Shown: positions 56,613 through 64,000 of the stretch, in pieces
How positions within the stretch are numbered: the stretch's first letter is position 1
Layout of the letters: the number at the start of each line of letters is the position of its first letter
Translations under genes and position numbers: made by a program
NCBI GenBank assembly: GCA_951813575.1
Contig: OX638375.1
Coordinates: 2,991,042-3,055,041 of the forward strand
From: Candidatus Binatia bacterium
Lineage (GTDB): Bacteria; Desulfobacterota; Binatia; UBA9968; JAJDTQ01
DNA length: 64,000 nucleotides
Direction: 5' to 3'
Notes under the pieces: generated by a model
Seen by the model: the letters and a program-made list of their open reading frames with translations, nothing else
Database searches by the model: none
What the model was told of the DNA's origin: nothing

Positions 56613-57398
56613 CTACTCCTGTAATGTGGAATCACGCCACGGCGCCATCCTTCGCTCGATCACCAGGATGACCTGGTTGAGCACGACGCCGGTGCCGGCG
56701 AGCATGGCCGCGCACGACATCATGAGCGGCATGTTGAAGGTATCCAGTCCCTTGAACAGTTGATAGCCGAGTCCCGCATACGCGCCGAAATACTCTCCCA
56801 CCACGACTCCCACGATCCCGCGGGAGATGCCGAGGCGCAGCCCCGTAACGATGTAGGGGAGTGAACCCGGGATGAGGATCTTGTAGAGGACCTGTCTCTG
56901 GGGGATGCAGAACGAGTTGGCCAGGGTCTGGAACTCCTTGCCGACGCTCAGAACCCCGGTGTAGGTGTTCAGGACGATGGGCACGACCGCGGTGATGAGG
57001 ACGATGACGATCTTGGCCGTGAGGTCCACGCCGAACCAGATGATGATGAGCGGCGCCAGGGCCACGGACGGTGTGGCATAGACCGCGCTGAGCCAGGGAT
57101 CGAAGAATTCCCGGAATACCCGGCTGATCCCGAAGATCATCCCGAAAGCGATGCCCGCGAACGCGGCCACGCCGAATCCCCAGAAGAACTCGATGCCGCT
57201 GATGTACAGATCGTCAAGTATCTCGCCGCTGGCGAACAAACCGTACGTGTAGGTAACCACCCGCCACGGGCCCACGAAGAACAACTCGCTGTTGACCTGC
57301 CAGTCGGCGAACGACCAGAACGCCGCCACGACGCCGATGCCGAAGATGGCGTTCAGCCATCTTCGTTGCTCTTGATAGAAATTTGACAAGGCTCCCAT
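56613..57398 (-). CDS. ABC transporter permease (second)
   Basis: A 261-residue SsuC/TauC-type inner-membrane permease with about six hydrophobic segments. The EAA-loop is in FCIPQRQVLYKILIPGSLPYIVTGLRLG. It pairs with the permease at 57421 and the shared ATPase. Two different permeases in one operon are atypical of TauABC-like systems, which use one, so they could form a heterodimer or two carriers. Confidence 0.94.
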   Translation of the reverse strand: MGALSNFYQEQRRWLNAIFGIGVVAAFWSFADWQVNSELFFVGPWRVVTYTYGLFASGEILDDLYISGIEFFWGFGVAAFAGIAFGMIFGISRVFREFFDPWLSAVYATPSVALAPLIIIWFGVDLTAKIVIVLITAVVPIVLNTYTGVLSVGKEFQTLANSFCIPQRQVLYKILIPGSLPYIVTGLRLGISRGIVGVVVGEYFGAYAGLGYQLFKGLDTFNMPLMMSCAAMLAGTGVVLNQVILVIERRMAPWRDSTLQE

Positions 57399-57420
57399 GG
57401 GTCTGCTTCCGGCTCTCGAC

Positions 57421-58251
57421 TCAGACTAGAGTCTTTCTGTAAGGCGTGGCCCAGCGCTCGACGCCCTTCAGGATCTCGTTCCCCGCGATGCCCATGATGG
57501 TCAGGAGCGAGATGCCCACCATCATCTCCGCCACGTGGAACGTCTGCGTGGCGTGGTCGATCATGTAGCCGATGCCCGCCTCGGCCCCGAACAACTCCGC
57601 CACCATGATGGTCACCACCGAGCGGGAGTAGCCCAGCCTCAGTCCCGCGATCAGGAACGGCAGCGACCCCGGTATGATGATCTTGGTCAGCATGGCCCAG
57701 AACGAAACGTTGAAGGCCCGTCCCAGCATGCGGAACTCGCCCTGCACGTTCTTGATGCCGGCCTGGGTGTTGATGATCACGGGAAACACCGAGGCCAGGG
57801 TGATGACGCCGACCTTGGAGGCGATGCCAAGGCCCAGCCAGATGATGAATAGCGGCGCCGCCACCGAACGCGGTGTGGCGTAGAGGCCCACCAGGATGGG
57901 GGAGAACATCTCGTCCAGGGTCCTGCTGAAAGCCACCGCCGCGCCGATGACGACTCCCAGGATCATGGCGAGACCGAAGCCGTAGATCAGCTCGGTGCCG
58001 CTGTAGTTGATGTTCTCCCAGAACCGCGGCTCATAGACCAGCACCGTGAATTCGACCGCTACTGCCACCGGGCCGGTGAAGAAGTCGGGATCGTCGAAGA
58101 TGTAGTCGATGAACTCCCACGTCAACAGGGCCAGGATCACGGAAAAGAAGAAGTTGATGCCGATCCGGTGTCGGTTGTAGACACCCTTCACGGATGCGAC
58201 AAACGACGAATCCTGGCTCTCTTCGAGGGGTATCTCTTGTATCTTGCTCAT
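57421..58251 (-). CDS. ABC transporter permease (first)
   Basis: A 276-residue permease similar to the next one, with the EAA-loop FNVSFWAMLTKIIIPGSLPFLI. Hydrophobic segments span about residues 30-270. It heads the importer operon; the promoter should lie in 58252-58381. It ends 22 bases before the second permease. Confidence 0.94.
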   Translation of the reverse strand: MSKIQEIPLEESQDSSFVASVKGVYNRHRIGINFFFSVILALLTWEFIDYIFDDPDFFTGPVAVAVEFTVLVYEPRFWENINYSGTELIYGFGLAMILGVVIGAAVAFSRTLDEMFSPILVGLYATPRSVAAPLFIIWLGLGIASKVGVITLASVFPVIINTQAGIKNVQGEFRMLGRAFNVSFWAMLTKIIIPGSLPFLIAGLRLGYSRSVVTIMVAELFGAEAGIGYMIDHATQTFHVAEMMVGISLLTIMGIAGNEILKGVERWATPYRKTLV

Positions 58252-58381
58252 GGAATTCGATGGGCGCAGAAATGGGGACTAAGACCGATCAAACCCTGCC
58301 TCATACGGGTATTGGCGAATGTTGTCAAGGGGTTCCGGAATATCCCGCGCATCTTTCTCGTGGGCTTGGAATCCGGGACAT

Positions 58382-58927
58382 TCAGGCCACCATGACTTCG
58401 TCGACGTTGTCTATTTCCTCCAGGCGCACCCGCACTTCACCGCCCTTCGACAGGTCCACCTCCTTGCCGACGAAACGGGCCTCGATGGGCAGCTCCCGAC
58501 CGCCCCGGTCCACCAGGACGGCAAGGAAGATGGCCCTTGGCCGGCCCAGCGCCATGAGGTGGTCCACGGCGGCCCGCACGGTGCGTCCGGTATGGAGCAC
58601 GTCGTCGAACAGGATCAGGGTCTTGTCGGTGATCTCGAAGGAGATATGGGTGGCGTCGACGCGTCCCTTGGGCAGCAGCGTGTTCAGGTCGTCGCGGTAG
58701 AGCGTGATGTCGAGCTCGCCCACCGGCACCGGCAGCTCATGCCTTCCCTTCAGCACCTCCGCCACCCGCCGGGCCAGGGTCGGACCGCGGGTGCGGATGC
58801 CGATGAACGCCAGCGAGCCAGAGGCGCCGTAATCTTCGGAGATGCGCCGGGCAAACCCCGCGAGGATTCGTTTGATCTGCGTCGCGCTGAGCACCCGGGT
58901 GGTTCTTGACTGTCTAGATCTTTGCAT
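58382..58927 (-). CDS. pyrR: PyrR-type pyrimidine regulator / uracil phosphoribosyltransferase
   Basis: A 181-residue PRTase-fold protein with PRPP motif LILFDDVLHTGRTVRAAVD and the GIRTRGPTLARRV loop. In Gram-positive bacteria it binds pyr mRNA leaders; in Gram-negatives it may act mainly as uracil phosphoribosyltransferase. Its start overlaps the amidohydrolase stop by 14 bases. No PyrR-binding leader was identified. Confidence 0.9.
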   Translation of the reverse strand: MQRSRQSRTTRVLSATQIKRILAGFARRISEDYGASGSLAFIGIRTRGPTLARRVAEVLKGRHELPVPVGELDITLYRDDLNTLLPKGRVDATHISFEITDKTLILFDDVLHTGRTVRAAVDHLMALGRPRAIFLAVLVDRGGRELPIEARFVGKEVDLSKGGEVRVRLEEIDNVDEVMVA

Positions 58928-60173
58928 GGGCGGCTCGAAGCAGGGTTTCCACCAGGAGCTGGGCGCCGAGGCAGATGTCCTCCGGGTCGGTCCACTCCGT
59001 GGGGTTGTGGCTCACGCCGTTGGTGCTGGGAATGAAGATCATGCCGGTGGGGGTGATCTTGGCCATCTGCATGGCGTCGTGGCCGGCCCCCGACGGCATG
59101 ACCTCGAAGGGGACCTGCCGTTCCTCGCACAAGGTGCGGATGAGCGCGATCAACCGAGGATGAAGCGCCACCGGCTCCTCGTCGCGGATCGTGAGCAGCT
59201 CCACCTTGATGCTCCGCTCCCGGGCGATCCGCCGGGCCCGCTTTCTGATCAGCCCTGCCACCTTGCGCTTGGAGGCGGAGGTTATGCTGCGCACGTCCAC
59301 CTGCAGCTCCGTCCGCCCAGGTATGGCGTTGATGACGCCCGGCTCCACCTTGAGGGCGCCCACCGTGCCCACCACCCGGCCCTTGTCCGTGGCGGCGTGC
59401 TCGCGGCACACCTCGTCGATGTAGGTGATGAGGTGCCCCGCGGCCACCAGCGCGTCCTTGCGCATCTCCATGGGGGTGGTGCCGCTGTGGTCCGCCTGGC
59501 CCTTGAAGACCACCCGGAACCGGCTCGGGGCGGCAATGGCGGTGACGACGCCGATCTTCTTCTTCTTCGATTCCAGGATGGGCCCCTGCTCGATGTGGAG
59601 CTCGAAGTAGGCCTTGACGGTGTCGGGATCCCGTTTCAGCGAATCGAGGTTCTCCCGGTAGATGCCCAGGCTCGAAAGCACGTCCTCGAGCCGGTTGCCG
59701 CCGGCGTCCACGGCGTTGGCGAAGTCGTCCATGGTGACGTCCCCCGCCACCAGGCTGCTCCCCAGCGTGGCGAAACCGAACCGGCTCGATTCCTCCCCCA
59801 CGAAGCAGACGCTTTCCAGCGGCGCGGGCAGCGGCACGCCGCTCTCCTTGATGGTGCGCACCGCTTCGAGGGCGCCGATGACTCCGACCGGCCCGTCGTA
59901 TCTGCCGCCCTGGATGACGGAATCGAGATGAGACCCGGCCAGCACCGCGGGTCCGTGGCCTCCCGCCGCCAGCCGCCCGAAGATGTTCCCGGCGGCATCC
60001 ACGCGCACGTCGAGGCCGGCCTGGTTCATCAGGTGCACCAGCAACTGCCGCGAGCGCAGCTCGTGCACCGAGAACACCAGCCGCGTGACCGAGCCGCCCT
60101 CGCCCAGCCCGATGCGGGAGACCGCGTTGAGGTCGCGCAACAGCCTGTCTTTGTTGATTTCGGGGACTTCCAT
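58914..60173 (-). CDS. M20-family amidohydrolase (ureido/N-carbamoyl or allantoate type)
   Basis: A 419-residue zinc-dependent hydrolase. Likely metal ligands are seen in LAGSHLDSV, GGRYDGPVGV, VGEESSRFG, ELHIEQGP and AGHDAM. The family includes allantoate amidohydrolase, N-carbamoyl-beta-alanine and N-carbamoyl amino acid hydrolases, which release ammonia and CO2 or cleave ureido groups. Unlike the M20 homologue at 51194, the ligand set is intact. The ATG at 60173 is favoured over 60206. Its stop overlaps pyrR. Confidence 0.93.
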   Translation of the reverse strand: MEVPEINKDRLLRDLNAVSRIGLGEGGSVTRLVFSVHELRSRQLLVHLMNQAGLDVRVDAAGNIFGRLAAGGHGPAVLAGSHLDSVIQGGRYDGPVGVIGALEAVRTIKESGVPLPAPLESVCFVGEESSRFGFATLGSSLVAGDVTMDDFANAVDAGGNRLEDVLSSLGIYRENLDSLKRDPDTVKAYFELHIEQGPILESKKKKIGVVTAIAAPSRFRVVFKGQADHSGTTPMEMRKDALVAAGHLITYIDEVCREHAATDKGRVVGTVGALKVEPGVINAIPGRTELQVDVRSITSASKRKVAGLIRKRARRIARERSIKVELLTIRDEEPVALHPRLIALIRTLCEERQVPFEVMPSGAGHDAMQMAKITPTGMIFIPSTNGVSHNPTEWTDPEDICLGAQLLVETLLRAAHAKI

Positions 60174-60275
60174 CCGACGACTCGACGGGTTCGGGAAGGT
60201 GTGCATGGTAGCAAAAATGCGCCAGAGGGGACAACGGCTGGCAAAGCCCCATCCACCGTGTTAAGAACCGCATCC

Positions 60276-60944
60276 ATGTCGGAGACCGGAACGAGAATCG
60301 CCCAGTTGCTGCTGAACACGCAGTCCATTCAGGTGTACGACGACAGGCCCTTCGTGTTCGTTTCGGGCCGGGTCTCGCCGGTTTACATCGACTGCCGCAG
60401 GCTGCTTTCCTTTCCGGAGGCCCGGGACGAGATCCTGGAGGCGCTGGCGCAGATCGCGCGCCGCGACATCGGCCTCGACAACATGGACGTGGTGGCCGGC
60501 GGCGAGACCGCGGGGATCCCCTATGCCGCGTTCGTCTCCCACTACCTGCGGAAACCCATGATCTACATCCGCAAGAACCCCAAGGGCTACGGCCACACCA
60601 ACCAGATCGAGGGGGTTCTCGGCGAAGGGCAACGGGTCACGCTGGTGGAAGACCTGGTAACGGACGGCTTCAGCAAGCTGCGATTCAACATCGGCGTCCG
60701 CGCCCAGAAGGCGCGCATCACTCACTGTCTGTGCGTGTTCGAGTACAGCTCCGACGAGCTGGACCTGCACGAGGGCAAGAAGAACCTCGGCGACCACGAC
60801 ATCAGCCTGCACACCCTGTCCAACTGGGACGACGTCCTGAACGCCGGCGCGGAGACCGGTTTCTTCTCGGAGGAGAACCGGACCCAGATCCTCGATTTCC
60901 TCAACGACCCCTCCAACTGGGGCCGCCGCATGGGCTTCGAGTAG
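60276..60944 (+). CDS. pyrE: orotate phosphoribosyltransferase
   Basis: A 222-residue PRTase transferring phosphoribosyl to orotate. The PRPP-binding motif is VTLVEDLVTDGFSK and the upstream substrate loop VVAGGETAGIPYAAFVS. The E-D-L-V-T-D-G sequence is a variant seen in some alpha-type PyrE proteins. The start ATG at 60276 follows a frame that is otherwise a shadow of the amidohydrolase. It is divergent from the amidohydrolase and followed by repeat arrays. Confidence 0.93.
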   Translation: MSETGTRIAQLLLNTQSIQVYDDRPFVFVSGRVSPVYIDCRRLLSFPEARDEILEALAQIARRDIGLDNMDVVAGGETAGIPYAAFVSHYLRKPMIYIRKNPKGYGHTNQIEGVLGEGQRVTLVEDLVTDGFSKLRFNIGVRAQKARITHCLCVFEYSSDELDLHEGKKNLGDHDISLHTLSNWDDVLNAGAETGFFSEENRTQILDFLNDPSNWGRRMGFE

Positions 60945-61706
60945 CCGCCCGTCACCCCGGCACACCTCCGCGTCACCCCGGCACACCTCCACGTCACCCG
61001 GCACACCTCCACGTCACCCGGCACACCTCCACGTCACCCGGCACACCTCACTGTCACCCCGGGCTTGACCCGGGGTCCAGGAGGAGTGGGGTGGGGACGA
61101 CTCGAACAGAAATCCCCGCCCCTGGACCCCGGGTCAAGCCCGGGGTGACGTGGAGGGCGCCTGGACCCCGGGTCAAGCCCGGAGGTGACGTGGAGGGCGC
61201 CTGGACCCCGGGTCAAGCCCGGGGTGACGTGGAGGGCGCCTGGACCCCGGGTCAAGCCCGGGGTGACGTGGAGGGCGCCTGGACCCCGGGTCAAGCCCGG
61301 GGTGACGTGGAGGGCGCCTGGACCCCGGGTCAAGCCCGGGGTGACGTGGAGGGCGCCTGGACCCCGGGTCAAGCCCGGGGTGACGTGGAGGGCGCCTGGA
61401 CCCCGGGTCAAGCCCGGGGTGACGTGGAGGGCGCCTGGACCCCGGGTCAAGCCCGGGGTGACGTGGAGGGCGCCTGGACCCCGGGTCAAGCCCGGGGTGA
61501 CGTGGAGGGCGCCTGGACCCCGGGTCAAGCCGGGGGTGACGTGGAAGGCGCCCGGACCCCGGGTCAAGCCGGGGGTGACGTGGAAGGCGCCCGGACCCCG
61601 GGTCAAGCCGGGGGTGACGTGGAGGGCGCCTGGACCCCGGGTCAAGCCCGGGGTGGGGCGGTAGAGGATTTGGGTTCGACCTGGACGGCCGGACTCCGGA
61701 ATCGCG
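60945..61706. repeat. two adjacent tandem repeat arrays between pyrE and a DUF1989 gene
   Basis: The first array (about 60950-61050) has five units of 20-21 bases with core CGTCACCCGGCACACCTCCA. The second (61121-61664) has 14 units, the last partial, with a 39-base period (one unit is 40); the core ACCCCGGGTCAAGCCCGGGGT is itself a hairpin. Units at 61512-61628 carry shared variants (CCGGGGGT, GGAAGG), showing local duplication. Because 39 is a multiple of three, several long frames are open through it, but none is a credible gene. Confidence 0.9.
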
Positions 61707-62339
61707 TCAATCCTCTTCGTAGATTTCCACGTCCACCGGCTTTCCGCCCACCGGCATGTCCGGGCACGCGCTGAACGCCGCCAGCAGGTCCCGCTCGGCC
61801 CTGATGTCGACGTTGGTCGGCGCATCGGGCCGGATGTTCGTGTGCTGCATGAGGCCGGTCTTGCCGTCGATGATCATGTGCTGGAAGAGGTTGAAGGGGC
61901 TCGGGATGTCCTCCGGGGCGATGTCGTAGGGGGCCAGCGCCCCGGACAAATTCTCCCAGCAGCCGTGGTCCGGTATCTCGTCGTCCCGGTAGTCCCGGTG
62001 GTAGTACTCCTGCAGGCGTCCCTCCTCCTTGGCCAACTGGAAGCGGCGGCCGCTGCACATGCCCTTCTGCAGGTCGTGGGTCCCCTCCTCGAAGGTATCC
62101 GCCACGATGGTCATGAAGTGCTGGTTGTCGCGGGACATCAGCTTGTCGCCGGTGCTCAGGAAGATCTTCCCGTTGTAGACCTTGGTGCGGGCCTGGTCGA
62201 ACCGCTCCCGCAGGTTGTCCCGGTCCAGCACCAGGAAGTCCACTGTCGACATCGCAATGATGCGGATGATCTGCCCCTTCTTGAGGTCACCGGACCAGCC
62301 GCTGTTGGCGGGGACGTGCTCGCTGAGTACCTTTTTCAT
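61707..62339 (-). CDS. DUF1989/urea carboxylase-associated family protein (copy 2)
   Basis: A 210-residue paralogue of the protein at 50538. It shows VPANSGWSGDLKKGQIIRI, FDQARTKVYNGK, HDLQKGMCSGR, HGCWENL and IPSPFNLFQHM. No adjacent partner of the carboxylase or allophanate type is found. The 3' end abuts the tandem repeat array, and the start lies 88 bases before the DMT transporter end on the same strand. Confidence 0.85.
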   Translation of the reverse strand: MKKVLSEHVPANSGWSGDLKKGQIIRIIAMSTVDFLVLDRDNLRERFDQARTKVYNGKIFLSTGDKLMSRDNQHFMTIVADTFEEGTHDLQKGMCSGRRFQLAKEEGRLQEYYHRDYRDDEIPDHGCWENLSGALAPYDIAPEDIPSPFNLFQHMIIDGKTGLMQHTNIRPDAPTNVDIRAERDLLAAFSACPDMPVGGKPVDVEIYEED

Positions 62340-62427
62340 GTCGGCCTCCTTCGTAGCGGAACTGTGAACCGGCGGGCGGGAATTTTCAACACTCGGCGTG
62401 GCGGGCGTTCTTGTTGTCCGGCTCCCG

Positions 62428-63294
62428 TCAGCGGATGGCCGTAATCAGCACCACGCCCAGCACGATGAGCGCCGCCGCTGCCACCTTCCTCACGGTAATC
62501 ACCTCCACCTCCCGCAGGAACAGGGCGGACAGCACCAGGCTGTAGAGCGGGCTCAGGCTCGCCAGCGGCGCGACGATGACGACGTCGGACAGGTGCAGGG
62601 ACATGAAGACGCTGGCGACACCCAGTGTCACGGCGCAGCCGGCGAGCAGGAAGTAGCCCAGGGAGCGGCGGTCGAAGCGGACCATGGCCCAGTTGCGCGA
62701 GACGGTCAGCGACACGGCGACGGCGACCAGGGAGGTGCCGGTGGTGGTGGCGGCTCCCAGGATCGGCAGGGTGATCTGCGCCAGGCCGATCTTGCGGATG
62801 ACTTGGGTGGAGCCGGCCACGAAGGCGCTCAGGAGCGGCAGCGCGACCAGGATGTTCATCCACGCACCGGTCTTGTCTTCCCGCAGGCTGAGCAGGGTGA
62901 TGCCGAAGACCACCAGCGCGGTTCCCGCGCCCACCGCCGGCGTGAGCTGCTCCCCCAGAACGGCGATGGCCATGAGCGACGAGAACAGCGGCGTGGTGGC
63001 CCGGAGCGGCGCCGTCACCGCCACCCCCACCTTCTCCACGCTCAGGTAGGCCAGGTAGCGGGTGCCGCCGGGCTGGATCAGGCCCACCAGCACGAAGATC
63101 AACAGCTCGGGACGCAGGATCTCGTCCCATGGGAGCACCGCAAAGACGAAGCTCCAGAAGGACAGGACGTTGATGGCCAGGGAGATGACGATGGCGGTGA
63201 CGGGGTTGCCGTGCGCCAGCCCCTTCTTGAGGAGGATCAGGTTGATGGCGGTGAAGAGCCCGCAGGCGAGCGCGAAGGCTTCGGCCGGGATCAC
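62428..63294 (-). CDS. EamA/DMT-family transporter
   Basis: A 288-residue protein with about ten hydrophobic segments in two EamA repeats (for example FVFAVLPWDEILRPELLIFV and LYSLVLSALFLREVEVITV). This family exports or imports amino acids, amines or nucleotides; the substrate cannot be assigned. It lies between fabH and a DUF1989 gene on the minus strand. Length is typical. Confidence 0.9.
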   Translation of the reverse strand: MIPAEAFALACGLFTAINLILLKKGLAHGNPVTAIVISLAINVLSFWSFVFAVLPWDEILRPELLIFVLVGLIQPGGTRYLAYLSVEKVGVAVTAPLRATTPLFSSLMAIAVLGEQLTPAVGAGTALVVFGITLLSLREDKTGAWMNILVALPLLSAFVAGSTQVIRKIGLAQITLPILGAATTTGTSLVAVAVSLTVSRNWAMVRFDRRSLGYFLLAGCAVTLGVASVFMSLHLSDVVIVAPLASLSPLYSLVLSALFLREVEVITVRKVAAAALIVLGVVLITAIR

Positions 63295-63334
63295 GTGAGG
63301 CAGGAGCGTTCCGGCGGGGGCCGGGGGTTGGACG

Positions 63335-64000
<666 letters not shown>

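Noticed and set aside
58842..60275. Long plus-strand frame upstream of and including pyrE
   Set aside because: It is the antisense reading of the amidohydrolase; the true pyrE start is ATG 60276 with matching family N-terminus.
61121..61664. CRISPR array
   Set aside because: The units are directly tandem with no unique spacers and no cas genes nearby.
61034..61825. Long open frames across the 39-base repeat array, in several frames and both strands
   Set aside because: The 39-base period keeps frames open in every phase; the predicted proteins are simple repeats with no other support.

Overview
The window is a GC-rich chromosomal segment of a Gram-negative, proteobacterium-like organism. 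It carries outer-membrane barrel proteins, an RND exporter, IHF, and the proteobacterial order thrS-infC-rpmI-rplT-pheS-pheT-ihfA-merR-tRNA-Pro. Many small palindromic intergenic repeats point to an environmental genome, possibly of a deltaproteobacterial or related candidate lineage. That placement is a guess; no rRNA is present.

Layout. 1-5.8 kb: a minus-strand envelope cluster (DUF1302 barrel, DUF1329, YCF48-like beta-propeller, RND exporter cut by the window start). 5.9-9.7 kb: rlmE, then glmU-glmS. 9.9-11.5 kb: a three-gene set of a 61-aa membrane protein, a TPR membrane protein and a ferredoxin. 11.5-15.4 kb: an accessory island with the decayed remains of a DUF1156 methylase and a DUF499/Swt1-type gene, an intact HigB-HigA module between them, and a second toxin-antitoxin pair whose toxin is frameshifted. 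15.5-18.8 kb: hisI-hisG, cutA and a UbiD-family decarboxylase. 18.8-20.9 kb: a lower-GC module of a TIGR04255 protein plus two unknowns. 20.9-21.6 kb: an ArsC/Spx-like gene with an in-frame TGA exactly at the catalytic cysteine, a probable selenoprotein, followed by csaA. 21.6-26.3 kb: thiC, apt, a LysM/M23 lipoprotein with a 167-bp inverted-repeat element at its start, pcm and tRNA-Pro. 26.4-33.9 kb: merR, ihfA, pheT, pheS, rplT, rpmI, infC (AUA start) and thrS. 33.9-45.3 kb: tRNA-Val, hflX, dnaE, guaA, guaB (with an attenuator-like leader), comM, parDE and pyrD. 45.4-49.8 kb: pyrB, a small protein, and an operon of a PaaA/PaaC-like di-iron protein, a 62-aa acidic protein and EtfB-EtfA. 50-58.3 kb: a DUF4189 protein, a DUF1989 protein with a degenerate M20 homologue, and an ABC importer with three tandem paralogous binding proteins. 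58.4-64 kb: pyrR, an M20 ureido-type amidohydrolase, pyrE, a 14-unit tandem repeat array, a second DUF1989 protein, a DMT transporter and a partial fabH.

Pyrimidine and purine genes (pyrB, pyrD, pyrE, pyrR, guaA, guaB, apt) are scattered through the window. The right third combines ureido/amidohydrolase-type enzymes, DUF1989 proteins and a nitrogen-compound-type ABC importer, which may form a nitrogen scavenging capability (inference). The most notable signals are the UGA-containing ArsC-like gene with a SECIS-like hairpin, the guaB leader with an 8-codon reading frame and terminator, the ruined defence locus around an intact HigBA, and the di-iron/ETF operon.
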